Assembly (NCBI GenBank): GCA_013112715.1
Contig: JABFGB010000006.1
Location: 124,001-188,000, forward strand
Reading direction: 5' to 3'
Origin: Chloroflexota bacterium
GTDB taxonomy: Bacteria > Chloroflexota > Anaerolineae > Aggregatilineales > J027
Length of the DNA: 64,000 nt
Shown here: positions 49,101 to 58,257 of the stretch, in pieces
Layout of the letters: every line of letters starts with the position of its first letter
How positions within the stretch are numbered: the first letter of the stretch is position 1
The notes under the pieces: model-generated
Seen by the model: the letters and a program-made list of their open reading frames with translations, nothing else
The model's database searches: none
Told to the model about the DNA's origin: nothing
Position numbers and translations under genes: made by a program

Positions 49101-50696
49101 ATGACTGAGCAGTCAGTTTCAACAGCGCTGCCATTGCAGGGGGTTTATCCTGAAAATGGGCATCGCACCGACGGGGAGCGTAACATCATTCAATCTATCA
49201 ACCCAATTACAAAGGTCGTGTTGGGAGAAGTCCCTGTCGCCACCCCCGAAGATATTCAAGCCGTGATGCAGCGAGTTCGGGCTGCTCAACCCGCATGGGC
49301 CAGTCGTCCCCTTGAGGAACGGATTGCTCTCCTACGCCAGTTCCAAAAATCGCTCTACTATCATCATGAAGCAATGGTGCAGATGCTGGCGGATGAGGCG
49401 GGCAAGGTATTGCATGAAGCCCGTATCGAGATGATTGATGCCTTTGGGGTGACGGAGTATTACGTCAAGATCACCAAAAAAGCCCTCAAACCCCAGCCGC
49501 GATATGTGATGTTGTTGCCCTATCGCCGCCAAAAGGTCGTGCGTAAACCCTATGGGGTGGTGTTGGTGATTGCCCCTTGGAATTTCCCCCTGCTGCTCTC
49601 ACTGACCCCGATTATCACCGCGCTGGTTGCTGGAAACACAGTAGTTTATAAACCTTCCGAATATGGTACACAGACGGGCGAACTGATTAAAAAAGCTCTC
49701 TATGACGCAGGTTTCCCCGAAGATGTATTCCAAATCGTGCATGGCTATGGTGATGTCGGCGCGGCTTTGATTGATGCCCGCCCTGACAAAATCTGTTTTA
49801 CAGGCAGTGAGACTACCGGGCGCAAGATCGCAGCGAAAGCTGGCGAGCATCTAATTCCAGTGATTATGGAATTGGGAGGTAAGGACGCCGCGATTGTGTT
49901 GGAAGATGCTGATATTGAACGCACGGCACGCGGGTTGGTGTGGGCTGGCGTTTTTAATGCAGGGCAGATGTGTGTAGCAATTGAACGGGTCTATGTGATG
50001 CGCTCAGTGGCTGACCAATTGATTGAGCGCATGAAGTACCATATGGAAAAAAGCGTGCGCCCCGGCCCCAACAGCGATCACCATTCGACCTATGGTGCGA
50101 TCATCACCGAAGCGCAGGCTAAAATTATCCAACAGCAGGTGGAGGATGCACGGGCCAAAGGCGCAACTGTGATGACTTTCAGTGAGCCACACGGCGAAAA
50201 TGCGGAACGTTTCTATGCCCCGACATTGATTACCAATGTCAAGCCGGATATGGAAATCATGCAGCGTGAAACTTTTGGCCCGGTGATTCCAGTCATTCCC
50301 GTAGACAGCGAAGAAGAAGCCATTCGCCTGCATAATGATTCGGAATACGGCCTGACGGGAAGTGTTTGGACGGAAGATGCCGAACGCGGCAAACGGATTA
50401 TGGAGCAACTGAATGTTGGGGTGGTTAGCCTGAATGACCATGTGGTTTCAATGTCCACGCCGGAAATGCCTTGGGGTGGTATCAAGGCCAGCGGCTATGG
50501 ACGGACACGTGGTATTGAAGGCTTACACGAGATGACCTATCCCCAAACCTTTAGCACCGAACGTTTTCGCCTGCCTTATAAATTCGATTTGTTTTGGCTA
50601 CCCTATACCCCCTTCAAGAAAGCCTTCCTGCGGCGCTTTTTCCATCTCTGGTTTGGGGCAACTTTCAAAGACCGCCTGAAGGCTTTTAAACCCTGA
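49101..50696 (+). CDS. Aldehyde dehydrogenase family protein
   Basis: 531 residues. NAD(P)-dependent oxidation of an aldehyde to an acid. It has PYGVVLVIAPWNFPLLLSLT (cofactor pocket), the FTGSETTGRKIAAKAGE motif, general base Glu in VIMELGGKDAAIV and the nucleophile C291 in FNAGQMCVAIERV. The C-terminal tail after VSMSTPEMPWGGIKASGYGR is longer than usual and ends hydrophobic and basic (LFWLPYTPFKKAFLRRFFHL), as in class 3 enzymes attached to membranes; long-chain or fatty aldehydes are a possible substrate. The ATG at 49101 has AGGAG upstream; a GTG at 49074 is in frame but less well placed. A bidirectional terminator follows. Confidence 0.92.
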   Translation: MTEQSVSTALPLQGVYPENGHRTDGERNIIQSINPITKVVLGEVPVATPEDIQAVMQRVRAAQPAWASRPLEERIALLRQFQKSLYYHHEAMVQMLADEAGKVLHEARIEMIDAFGVTEYYVKITKKALKPQPRYVMLLPYRRQKVVRKPYGVVLVIAPWNFPLLLSLTPIITALVAGNTVVYKPSEYGTQTGELIKKALYDAGFPEDVFQIVHGYGDVGAALIDARPDKICFTGSETTGRKIAAKAGEHLIPVIMELGGKDAAIVLEDADIERTARGLVWAGVFNAGQMCVAIERVYVMRSVADQLIERMKYHMEKSVRPGPNSDHHSTYGAIITEAQAKIIQQQVEDARAKGATVMTFSEPHGENAERFYAPTLITNVKPDMEIMQRETFGPVIPVIPVDSEEEAIRLHNDSEYGLTGSVWTEDAERGKRIMEQLNVGVVSLNDHVVSMSTPEMPWGGIKASGYGRTRGIEGLHEMTYPQTFSTERFRLPYKFDLFWLPYTPFKKAFLRRFFHLWFGATFKDRLKAFKP

Positions 50697-50700
50697 ACAA

Positions 50701-50735
50701 AAAAGGGGTAGGTAATCAATGACCTGCCCCTTTTT
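50701..50735. terminator. Bidirectional terminator between convergent genes
   Basis: AAAAGGGGTAGGT pairs with ACCTGCCCCTTTTT around a short loop with one mismatch. The flanking A and T runs let it work for both the aldehyde dehydrogenase gene (+) and the gene ending at 50750 (-). Confidence 0.8.
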
Positions 50736-50749
50736 ATTTGCCTTAACCG

Positions 50750-52087
50750 TTAGCTTTGACCTTCGTCATCCTTAAATGTGCTGTCTGAAGGCGTGATGGT
50801 CTTATCGTCGGCAAAATCTACCACAATGTTCGATTCCTGCGAATCTGTCGGCGGCTTTGGCACAGGTGGAGGTGTCGGTGGGCGCGGGACAGGCGGCGGC
50901 GTGGGACGCGGCGATGGGGTGCTGCCAAATGATTGGGTTTGCGGTGGCATCATGGCTTGTGGATAGGCCATGTTGGGATTGGGGGTCAGATAGAACATTT
51001 GCTGTTCAGGTGGCTCTTCTGGCCCGCGTATGACGGCAGCAATCACGATTCCCATCACACCGATAATCAACATCCCGATACCCAATACCCCTAATGGGCC
51101 GAGCATGTCCTGAGCGATAGATCGTTGGAAGGCAATAATGGCGTCTCCGGCCAATTGTTCCATCGGATTTGTAGCGATGGCCTGTGGAGAACTGACAAGG
51201 TTACTCAACCATGCAAACAGCGGGATAAACACAAACAAGCCACTGACAGCGAAGGTAAGCCCACCCCACAGGAATAGATCTTTGGCAGAACGCACGGCCA
51301 CCATCACCAGCAGGGAAAACAACATGATGGGGACTAGACCTGCCAGTGGCGTCAATCGGTCGAAAAACAGCACCCCTTTGCGAACTTCCTCAAACGATTG
51401 GTCAACTTCGGTCAGCGTAGTATCGCCGCCCTTTGTGATTTCATTTCGTAAAATGAACTGATCGGGTAGGCTGTCTGCCAGCACATTCATATAGCCTTGC
51501 AACCGCTGCTGCATTTCCGCTTGGTTGTCTGGATTACGGGGTTGGCAGAAGGGGAATGTCTCGGTATCGCCTGCAAGATACTGGCTAATTTCGGTCTCTT
51601 GGCTCGGTGAACAGTTGTCCCAAGAATCCATCATTCGCACAACGGCATCCCGACCCTGCTGTCCACCCAATGTCTCGCGTAAGATGGCTGAATCAAAACG
51701 TACATCAAAAAATTCACGGTCATCATTAAAATATTCAACGGCGACTACCGCATTTGATTCAAACTGTTCTTGTACCCGGTCAATGGATACTAAATCCGCT
51801 GAGATATTGGCCCACACATCGGCATCGGTGTGATCAATCGCATCACGCAGTACGGTTAAATTCTTCTCCGTCTCCGAATCATCCTCAGCACCCTGTATCT
51901 GCACGCCTAAAAAGGAAGGGATTACCAATGGACGGAGTTTTTCATAAAATTCCCGATCCAAGTTGGTATAAGTATCTTCTTTGCTCATGTAATCCCACGA
52001 TACCACCGTATAAACCGCGCAGGGTATCCAGATCACCAGCGTTACAAGCAGCATAAATCCTAACATTTGACCGAGGCAGCGCAGCAT
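50750..52087 (-). CDS. Membrane protein with large extracytoplasmic loop and Pro-rich tail, unknown
   Basis: 445 residues. A first membrane helix (about 8-30) is followed by a soluble region of about 210 residues with a Cys pair (DNCSPSQ, FPFCQPR), then three helices (about 252-272, 276-300, 336-362). A cytoplasmic Pro-rich tail (PSPRPTPPPVPRPPTPPPVP) ends with an acidic segment (VVDFADDKTITPSDSTFKDD). No family recognised. Such Pro-rich tails often bind partner proteins, which is only a suggestion. AAGGGAAAG precedes the ATG, and the gene lies 15 bases after the YgfZ gene on the same strand. Confidence 0.7.
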   Translation of the reverse strand: MLRCLGQMLGFMLLVTLVIWIPCAVYTVVSWDYMSKEDTYTNLDREFYEKLRPLVIPSFLGVQIQGAEDDSETEKNLTVLRDAIDHTDADVWANISADLVSIDRVQEQFESNAVVAVEYFNDDREFFDVRFDSAILRETLGGQQGRDAVVRMMDSWDNCSPSQETEISQYLAGDTETFPFCQPRNPDNQAEMQQRLQGYMNVLADSLPDQFILRNEITKGGDTTLTEVDQSFEEVRKGVLFFDRLTPLAGLVPIMLFSLLVMVAVRSAKDLFLWGGLTFAVSGLFVFIPLFAWLSNLVSSPQAIATNPMEQLAGDAIIAFQRSIAQDMLGPLGVLGIGMLIIGVMGIVIAAVIRGPEEPPEQQMFYLTPNPNMAYPQAMMPPQTQSFGSTPSPRPTPPPVPRPPTPPPVPKPPTDSQESNIVVDFADDKTITPSDSTFKDDEGQS

Positions 52088-52102
52088 AGGCTTTCCCTTT
52101 GC

Positions 52103-53137
52103 TTAATGGACGGGCGAATAGACGCCTGCCAATCCAAGAATTTTGACCGCAATAAGGTTTCCATTTTCGAGACGACCCGTGAGGGTGATCGCCGGGTCTG
52201 CATGAGACGTTTTGACCACCGCTAGACCGATGTGTTTGGCTGGATGATTCAATGACGGCACACTGGCGACACTGGTTAACGTGCCGACTGACTTCCCCTC
52301 AGTGTCTGTCAAAGTTGTTCCGGTGGGTAGGGGTGCTTCCAGTTCGACCCTGACCAGCATTTTGGCTAATTTCCCACGACTTTCCATCCGAGCGATAATT
52401 TCCTGACCGATATAGCAGCCTTTATGAAAACTCACCGCATCCCATAGTCCTAACTCTAAGGGGATATATTCTTCCGTGAGTTCGTGGCCTGTTTCAGGTA
52501 ATCCGGCTTCAATCCGCAACGCCTCCATCACCTCGGCAGTAGTCTCCATGACGTGATGCTCGGCTAATTGCAGTTTGAAATTTTCCAAAATCCCCGGTGT
52601 GCCAATCACCCAAAAACCATTCCCTGCCAACCCCGGTACTCGTATCAACAGGGTTTTATCATTAGGCTTGGATTCATCAAGGCTCGTTTCTATAAAATGA
52701 TACCCGGGCAGTGTCTCTGCACCTGACCACCATTGACCAACCAGTGCCGCGCTGTACGCCCCAAAAATGCCGATGTGCCCAAGTTCCTGACTGACATCTT
52801 TGGATTGGAAACGGTCATTAAAAAACACATTGCGCTGTAGCCATCCACGAATTTGATCAGTTTTACCTCGGTTGGTAATCATCAATGCCTGTTCGCCTCG
52901 ATTGAGTACCACCACGCAATCTACAATCCGACCTATTGCCGTAGTGAATACCGTCGCGCACCCTTCACCCACTTGGAGCTTGAGGGTATCGTTGGTTGAA
53001 AGCCGATGGATTAAATCGAGGCGGTCACGATCCATGCAGATGACCCGTCCCTTATCACTGAGGTCGGCCCAAACCGCGTGGGTGTGGGCAGTGTGAATCA
53101 TTTCTATCAGCGTGTTGTTGACTGCTGCATTGTTCAT
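52103..53137 (-). CDS. ygfZ: YgfZ/GcvT-like folate-binding protein
   Basis: 344 residues with the YgfZ signature KGCYIGQEIIARMESRGK containing the conserved Cys (about residues 237-254). The GcvT-like fold is seen in VWADLSDKGRVICMDRDRLD and RLSTNDTLKLQVGEG. YgfZ proteins use tetrahydrofolate and support iron-sulfur enzymes such as the tRNA-modifying MiaB. The start overlaps the stop of the DinB-like gene by four bases, so the two are translationally coupled. Confidence 0.9.
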   Translation of the reverse strand: MNNAAVNNTLIEMIHTAHTHAVWADLSDKGRVICMDRDRLDLIHRLSTNDTLKLQVGEGCATVFTTAIGRIVDCVVVLNRGEQALMITNRGKTDQIRGWLQRNVFFNDRFQSKDVSQELGHIGIFGAYSAALVGQWWSGAETLPGYHFIETSLDESKPNDKTLLIRVPGLAGNGFWVIGTPGILENFKLQLAEHHVMETTAEVMEALRIEAGLPETGHELTEEYIPLELGLWDAVSFHKGCYIGQEIIARMESRGKLAKMLVRVELEAPLPTGTTLTDTEGKSVGTLTSVASVPSLNHPAKHIGLAVVKTSHADPAITLTGRLENGNLIAVKILGLAGVYSPVH

Positions 53138-53643
53138 TCGTCAGAATCCTCGCCCATCTCATCTGCCATCGCATTACGCCAACTCACAATATCCTCGGCG
53201 TGCTCTTCTTCATGCCAGATGGCGTTTTCATAAATCAGATAGGATAGCGGCTCGCCCTCCATCCAAGCAAAAGCCCGATTGTCATCAAGGGTTTTGTCAT
53301 CTAATGCCTTGATCGCTTCTACTAGATATTTGGCAACCCCTTGAAAATCATCCCAAATCACATCCAACCCGCGTCCGGCATTGTTGTGATACTGTTCCTC
53401 ATTCCATTCATCAATATCTTCAATCGTGGCAACGGCAGGAGCACCTTTTTTCTTGTTTTCGACATGTACTAAGCCTGTAATGAGTTCGGATTCCCAAGCT
53501 GTCAAATGCGCCAAAACATCTTTGACCGACCAATAGCCGACAGCCCCCGGCATCAGCATTTCATCTTCCGACAATCCGTCAATCGCACGCATAAATTTGG
53601 CGCGGGCACGCTCGTATGCGGCGATGATATTTAGTTTTGGCAC
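53134..53643 (-). CDS. DinB/ClfS-like four-helix protein
   Basis: 169 residues, helical, with GYWSVKDVLAHLTAWESELI, the hallmark of the DinB-like/DUF1706 superfamily; His and Glu of this segment and the later HEEEH can form the usual metal site. Members include thiol transferases (bacillithiol or mycothiol) and many uncharacterised proteins. Acidic C-terminus. It is first in a minus-strand unit with ygfZ and the membrane protein gene. Confidence 0.75.
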   Translation of the reverse strand: MPKLNIIAAYERARAKFMRAIDGLSEDEMLMPGAVGYWSVKDVLAHLTAWESELITGLVHVENKKKGAPAVATIEDIDEWNEEQYHNNAGRGLDVIWDDFQGVAKYLVEAIKALDDKTLDDNRAFAWMEGEPLSYLIYENAIWHEEEHAEDIVSWRNAMADEMGEDSDE

Positions 53644-53682
53644 GTTTGGGCTTGCTCCTAATTATAAAAGCGTTTCTTGGTT

Positions 53683-53691
53683 ATTATAGCA
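53683..53691 (-). promoter_or_regulatory. Extended -10 promoter of the DinB-like/ygfZ unit
   Basis: On the minus strand TGCTATAAT, an extended -10 with a perfect TATAAT, 40 bases before the start at 53643. The -35 region is poor. Confidence 0.4.
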
Positions 53692-53733
53692 GTCTAAACC
53701 GCGCCTTGAGATGATGAGAATTGCCAACAATCT

Positions 53734-54456
53734 ATGACGGTAATTGTATTGCATCTGATCTTTATAGGGTTAATTTTGGGGCTACCCTTTACCCTGATTC
53801 AAATTTTGCACCATCGCTATCATGTGGGCTACCCCCTGTTGGTAGTTGGCATGATGACGTTCACTCTCTCATTCTTTATACGAACAGCGCTGCTCTGGGT
53901 TTTGCAAAATAGCCCCTTGGTCAATTCTCCCTTGATTGAGGCCACCTTGGTTGGATTGATTATTGGTTTTGTAGATATTGGCACGGTGACGTTCGGCTAC
54001 GCACGGTTGGCCCGCACTACCCTCTATCGTCCTCAAGCCGTTATGATTGGGATTGGTCACGCCCTGCCCGAAATGATTTTTGTGGGATTGTGGGTCGTGT
54101 GGGTCGTATTGGGCTTGGCAAAACAAGGGGCGGCCCCGGTTGGCCTCTCCAAAGTGGGGGTAAACGCTATCGGGGAAATGATCAGTACCCTTGCACCGCT
54201 GGCTTTACATATCACCTTGTCGTGGCTCGTGTTACAAACATTTCTGCGTAATGAGGCGGCATGGCTTTTTCAGGGGATTTTATGGTGCGCGATGGTGTTT
54301 GGTACGGAGACTTTGTTATATCGCGGCAGCACCCAACCGGAGCAGGTCGTGAGTATTTGGTGGGTGCTGGTAACACTCATCAATGCAATGATTTTATGGC
54401 GTATCAAGCCGCCATTTGTGTGGCAGGCTGAAAATCAGGGTTCGGCGGTGACGTAG
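53734..54456 (+). CDS. Polytopic membrane protein, YhfC-like
   Basis: 240 residues with seven hydrophobic helices. The central IGIGHALPEMIFVGLWVVWV and the later LHITLSWLVLQTFLRN resemble the YhfC family (related to CPBP intramembrane proteases), which has a Gly-His-Gly/Ala-x-x-Glu motif in that place; the His and Glu are both present here. Function unknown. The 3' end overlaps that of comEA (opposite strand) by 22 bases. Confidence 0.55.
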   Translation: MTVIVLHLIFIGLILGLPFTLIQILHHRYHVGYPLLVVGMMTFTLSFFIRTALLWVLQNSPLVNSPLIEATLVGLIIGFVDIGTVTFGYARLARTTLYRPQAVMIGIGHALPEMIFVGLWVVWVVLGLAKQGAAPVGLSKVGVNAIGEMISTLAPLALHITLSWLVLQTFLRNEAAWLFQGILWCAMVFGTETLLYRGSTQPEQVVSIWWVLVTLINAMILWRIKPPFVWQAENQGSAVT

Positions 54457-55037
54457 GCTCGAATATCATCTAATGTGCCCTCGCCGATGCCTTGCACCTC
54501 TAACAACTCATCAATACTTTCAAATGGCCCATTGGCATTGCGATAATCAATAATTGCTTGGGCCGTGGTTGGGCCAATTCCCGGTAAAGTATCGAGTTCT
54601 TCAAGTGTGGCTTCGTTGATATTGACAATACGTGGCGCATTGGGCGTTGGCAGGGCATTCCCCTCGCTAGTTTCTCCTTCGGCTGGAAGGGTCGGCACAA
54701 AAATCTGATCACCGTCCTGTAAACGTTGGGCCAGATTGACCGCGTTCAAATCAGCATTTTCCAATGCTCCCCCGGCGGCAGCAATCGCATCTTCGACCCG
54801 ACTGCCGACTGGCAAACTTAGGCGGGATTGCGGGTTTTGCACCGCTCCGGTCACATAAATTTCTAAAGGCGCAGGCGTTGCAGTCGGTAAATCGGTTGCT
54901 GTCGGCTGGGGCGGGATAATTTCAACAGTAGTATGTTTGGGTTCGCGGAGTAGGTAAATGCCACCCGCAACAAACAATGCCACCACGAAAATAAGAGTAA
55001 TAATTGGGCTATAGGGGGAGCGCTGGGATTTTTCCAT
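54435..55037 (-). CDS. comEA: ComEA-like competence protein (SLBB + helix-hairpin-helix)
   Basis: 200 residues. One N-terminal membrane helix (ITLIFVVALFVAGGIYLL), a Thr/Pro linker, an SLBB domain (YVTGAVQNPQSRLSLPVGSR, LNAVNLAQRLQDGDQIFVP) and a C-terminal DNA-binding HhH pair (VNINEATLEELDTLPGIGPT, IDELLEVQGIGEGTLDDI). ComEA is the surface DNA receptor for natural transformation. comEC is not in the window, but comF (18192) is. The gene overlaps the convergent membrane protein gene by 22 bases. Confidence 0.93.
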   Translation of the reverse strand: MEKSQRSPYSPIITLIFVVALFVAGGIYLLREPKHTTVEIIPPQPTATDLPTATPAPLEIYVTGAVQNPQSRLSLPVGSRVEDAIAAAGGALENADLNAVNLAQRLQDGDQIFVPTLPAEGETSEGNALPTPNAPRIVNINEATLEELDTLPGIGPTTAQAIIDYRNANGPFESIDELLEVQGIGEGTLDDIRAYVTAEP

Positions 55038-55444
55038 AAAAATTGCCTATTTAAATCATCTGATGATTATATGTATTCAATTTTACCAACATCTATAGGT
55101 TATTCACAAATGAAGGGTAAATTCTTTAGTTGTGCGCTTAAACAAAGTTCATTTGATGCGGTTTGTGACTTTTGACGAAATATTTCACAAGCAATTGGTC
55201 ACTTCAAACAATGATTAAACGCTTACCTACGTGGTATCTTGAGAGTACCTCCTAAACTCTAGCTCTACCGCTTACTTCTGCTGGTGAATGGTTGACATCC
55301 CCTTACTTATATCGTTAACTCGTTCACCAGCGGGGCGGAATTTTTTCCGAATGACCCCCTTCTCTCCCAAACTTCATAGAGATGAACCCCAAAACGGTAC
55401 GCATATTTGCCTACCGTGTGATGATCTATCAGATGGTCAATTGA
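55038..55444. other. Intergenic region with promoter-like sequence inside an inverted repeat
   Basis: 407 bases without a convincing gene. The left part is AT-rich and should hold the comEA promoter (minus). At 55280-55288 GCTGGTGAA and at 55323-55331 TTCACCAGC form a 9-base inverted repeat. Between them lie TTGACA (55292-55297), a 17-base spacer and TTAACT (55315-55320), a fair plus-strand promoter with no gene downstream before the convergent phosphoesterase gene. Confidence 0.45.
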
Positions 55445-56605
55445 TTAGGGCAGCATCAAATTTGCCAAACCCGTCAGTGCGCCAATTTCTTGAAGTGCAG
55501 TTGGCATAGGGTATGGACTGTGGGTTGTGGCTGGCAGTGAGGCCATGATGTTGATTTTGGAAAGGATTTCACCCAGATCACCACTTTGATAAATCTTGCG
55601 GTTTAGGTGATAGGGGGCCAGCGATTTTTCAGTAACCTCTTTTGGCTTATCCCAACGAATGAGCCGAATCTCACCCCGGTCAATTTCCAGTGCTGTAATC
55701 CCATTGGTATGAACACACGACCCCTCGTTCATATAATAGGGCACATTGTCCAACGACTGGTCGTTGGGTTTTTCATCATCAAAAATTTGGATGACTTGAT
55801 GAATTTGCTCAATTACAGGTGGCAACAGACGACACATATTCGCATCACTGGTGTGTTCTTGATAATGGACTAACCATTCCTGCACTGCCCGCAGCAAATA
55901 GAGTTTGGACAGTGGACGGAACACAGGACGATGGGTATGGCCTGCAATGACCATTGTGCGATTTTCTTTGCCCCACTCCTGCAAATGCCGAGCGCGGTTG
56001 CACAAAATGAGGTTGTTGTCGGCGGCGATATTCAATTTCCATTTGGTGGCGTGTTGGATATGTCGCCAGCCATGCCGCACAATCTGACGACTGAACCATG
56101 CTCGACGATCTGCGTGTGGGTCGCCTTGATGTCCATGTGTGATAAACAGTCGCTCACCTAGCATCACCCCTGAATAGACATTAATCGGGCCAAGTATGGG
56201 ACGGAGGTGGCGATTCACTTTTTGGGGGTCGGCCCAATCATCATCGTGATTGCCATAAATCCGCATATAGTAGGCTTCACCGAGGTTGGCATAGTCGCGC
56301 TCAACCGCAAACGCTGTGCTTTCATGGGCCGCGATGACATTCGAAAACTTACTTTTCCAACATTCTTCAATATCGCCATTCAACACAAGGCGGTAATCAT
56401 TGTCCATGTAGTAGCGCAGGGCATTGATATAGAGTTCAGAATTTTGGAGAAAGTCGTCGCTGATGGGTGTGCCATCGCCTTTATGCACGTCACTAAGGAT
56501 GACATAGCGATCACGGGCGATTTGATAATCGGTTATTCGCAACGCACTCTTTTGGGCAGCATCTAGAGACTTAAAGGTATGAGCGCGTTCGTTGGTTTTG
56601 AACAT
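55445..56605 (-). CDS. Metallophosphoesterase
   Basis: 386 residues with all calcineurin-like motifs: SDVHKGD (D-x-H), NGDIEE, YGNHDDD, ITHGHQGD and AGHTHRPVF. Two metals would be bound in the cytoplasm. A helical insert (about residues 165-220) and a C-terminal extension of about 60 residues are not recognised. Substrate unknown; it could be a nucleotide, phosphoprotein or UDP-diacylglucosamine-type lipid, the last only because the family includes LpxH. It starts 51 bases... downstream of the GT4 gene stop at 56660 on the same strand, but a strong terminator lies between them. Confidence 0.88.
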   Translation of the reverse strand: MFKTNERAHTFKSLDAAQKSALRITDYQIARDRYVILSDVHKGDGTPISDDFLQNSELYINALRYYMDNDYRLVLNGDIEECWKSKFSNVIAAHESTAFAVERDYANLGEAYYMRIYGNHDDDWADPQKVNRHLRPILGPINVYSGVMLGERLFITHGHQGDPHADRRAWFSRQIVRHGWRHIQHATKWKLNIAADNNLILCNRARHLQEWGKENRTMVIAGHTHRPVFRPLSKLYLLRAVQEWLVHYQEHTSDANMCRLLPPVIEQIHQVIQIFDDEKPNDQSLDNVPYYMNEGSCVHTNGITALEIDRGEIRLIRWDKPKEVTEKSLAPYHLNRKIYQSGDLGEILSKINIMASLPATTHSPYPMPTALQEIGALTGLANLMLP

Positions 56606-56628
56606 ATTATCCTGATCCTATATTCGGC

Positions 56629-56654
56629 AAAAAATCGGTCAACACTTTGACCGA
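56629..56654 (-). terminator. Terminator of the GT4 gene
   Basis: On the minus strand TCGGTCAA pairs with TTGACCGA (perfect 8-base stem, 4-base loop) followed by TTTTTTG. Lies 5 bases after the GT4 stop. Confidence 0.9.
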
Positions 56655-56659
56655 CTAAG

Positions 56660-58009
56660 CTACGCATTGAAGTCCGGGTGCTGGGGAAAGGACCGCCAGC
56701 GTGCCAAATTGGGCATGATAACGGGCGGCAGTGCCAACCTTGTGGGTTTTGGAGAGCGATACAAACCGTTAAGTCGTTCATTCAGGGCTACCGCTTCCGT
56801 ATAATACCCCTCAAGTTGGCCCATAATGGTTTCCCACGGGCGTTGCTCTGCAAATTGGCGGGCGTTGATTGCCATTTGCCGACGTAGTTCTGGAAAATCT
56901 CTCAATCGCTGAACAGCATTAACGAAAGATTGAGAATCGCTACTACAAGTATACCCGGTTTTATTCTGAATTACTAGTTCTGCGACTCCACCTTCGTTGA
57001 TTACGATAGAAGGTAGCCCCGAAGCCATCGCTTCCTGAACCACCTGTCCGAAGGTTTCGTTCGGCCCTGTAAAAGTAAAAACATCGGCACTGGCATAAGC
57101 ACGCGACAAATCCTCACCGACTTGATAGCCCATAAAATAGGTATCCGTCCCGGTGAAGAGACTTTCCAGTTCCTCACGCATCGCCCCATCGCCAATAATG
57201 GTGAGCGCCACTCCCGGCAGTTTGGCGACTTCGAGCAGCAAGTCCACCCGCTTTTCGTAGGCCAATCGCCCAACATACAAACAACTCAGGGAGTTCGGGT
57301 CACGGCCATTTAACAACCGTTCACGCCCTTCTGAAGAGCGATGATTAGGGTTAAAACGCCCACCATCTACCCCCCGTCCCCAGATTCGCAGGCGACGATA
57401 CCCCCAGTCATGAAGCTGGCGTAGGGTATATTGGGATGGCACCAGTGTCAAGTGGGAGCGATTGTGCAGGGTACGCAGCCAGTCGCGCAGGCCCTTGCCT
57501 AAGATATTCAATCCATAGTGTTCGGTGTAACCCGGCAAATCGGTTTGATAGTTGGCGATCACCGGAATTTTACGGTTGAGTCCTCCCACCAGACCGTTGA
57601 CCCCCAAGAGGGCAGGGCTGAATAGATGAATTAAATCCGGTTGAAATTCATCTAACAGCCTGCCAACCCCGGGATTGGGCATCAGTCCGACCCGTGTCTC
57701 TGGCGCAAACGGCATCCCGAATGACCGCAGCGGAACAACCCGGCTCGAACTGACCTGTGTAGGGGCGAAATCTGGCGCAAAAACCATCACTTCGCGCCCG
57801 GTTTTTTCAAGATATTGTAGGGTGAGATAAGCCGATTTTGATACCCCATCTAATTTGGGCAAAAAGGCTTCGGCAAAAATGGCAACCCGTTTGACGGGGG
57901 CGATCTGTGGCCCGGTATTGGGTAACTGAATGGATTCGCCCCCAAAAAGCCGACCTTCTCCTACTGATTCCAATTCCTTACGAATTTCATTTAGCCGTTG
58001 GATGGACAT
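56660..58009 (-). CDS. Glycosyltransferase family 4 (lipid/glycolipid type)
   Basis: 449 residues, a full GT-B enzyme. N-terminal half: VAIFAEAFLPKLDGVSKSAY (acceptor-side loop with the G-V-S/A motif), DLIHLFSPALLGVNGLVGGL, YQTDLPGYTEHYGLNILGKG, RRLRIWGRGVDGGRFNP. C-terminal half: LYVGRLAYEKRVDLLLEVAK, the E-x7-E region FTGPNETFGQVVQEAMASGL, and YTCSSDSQSFVNAVQRL. The N-terminal pattern resembles SqdX/MgtA-type enzymes that add sugar to diacylglycerol or related lipids, so a glycolipid synthase is a fair guess, not proven. A 45-residue N-terminal extension precedes the fold. Confidence 0.9.
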   Translation of the reverse strand: MSIQRLNEIRKELESVGEGRLFGGESIQLPNTGPQIAPVKRVAIFAEAFLPKLDGVSKSAYLTLQYLEKTGREVMVFAPDFAPTQVSSSRVVPLRSFGMPFAPETRVGLMPNPGVGRLLDEFQPDLIHLFSPALLGVNGLVGGLNRKIPVIANYQTDLPGYTEHYGLNILGKGLRDWLRTLHNRSHLTLVPSQYTLRQLHDWGYRRLRIWGRGVDGGRFNPNHRSSEGRERLLNGRDPNSLSCLYVGRLAYEKRVDLLLEVAKLPGVALTIIGDGAMREELESLFTGTDTYFMGYQVGEDLSRAYASADVFTFTGPNETFGQVVQEAMASGLPSIVINEGGVAELVIQNKTGYTCSSDSQSFVNAVQRLRDFPELRRQMAINARQFAEQRPWETIMGQLEGYYTEAVALNERLNGLYRSPKPTRLALPPVIMPNLARWRSFPQHPDFNA

Positions 58010-58257
58010 CTGGTTGTTTGCCTTTGCCCAATAACTCTCTTAGACATCTTCTTACTAGGGTAACGCCGTTGGGTTAAGTAACAACCTCTATCTTTTCAAA
58101 AGTTTATAAGATTTCGGTTAATTAATTTTCACCGCAAGCTGAGTGAGGATTTGCCGTTCTCAATGCGTACAACATCAACAAGACGAATGCATTTAGGATG
58201 TGGTATACTGGCAAAAGTATGCCTTTTAATATTTCCTCAATGATTCTGGAATAGCTT

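Noticed and set aside
55288-55509. A 73-codon plus-strand frame after the promoter-like element
   Set aside because: It runs into the phosphoesterase gene antisense, has no ribosome binding site and no protein-like pattern. A non-coding transcript is as likely.
58010-58257. Possible RNA gene or riboswitch before gatA
   Set aside because: No conserved stem set or tRNA-like arms were found; only a weak promoter is visible.
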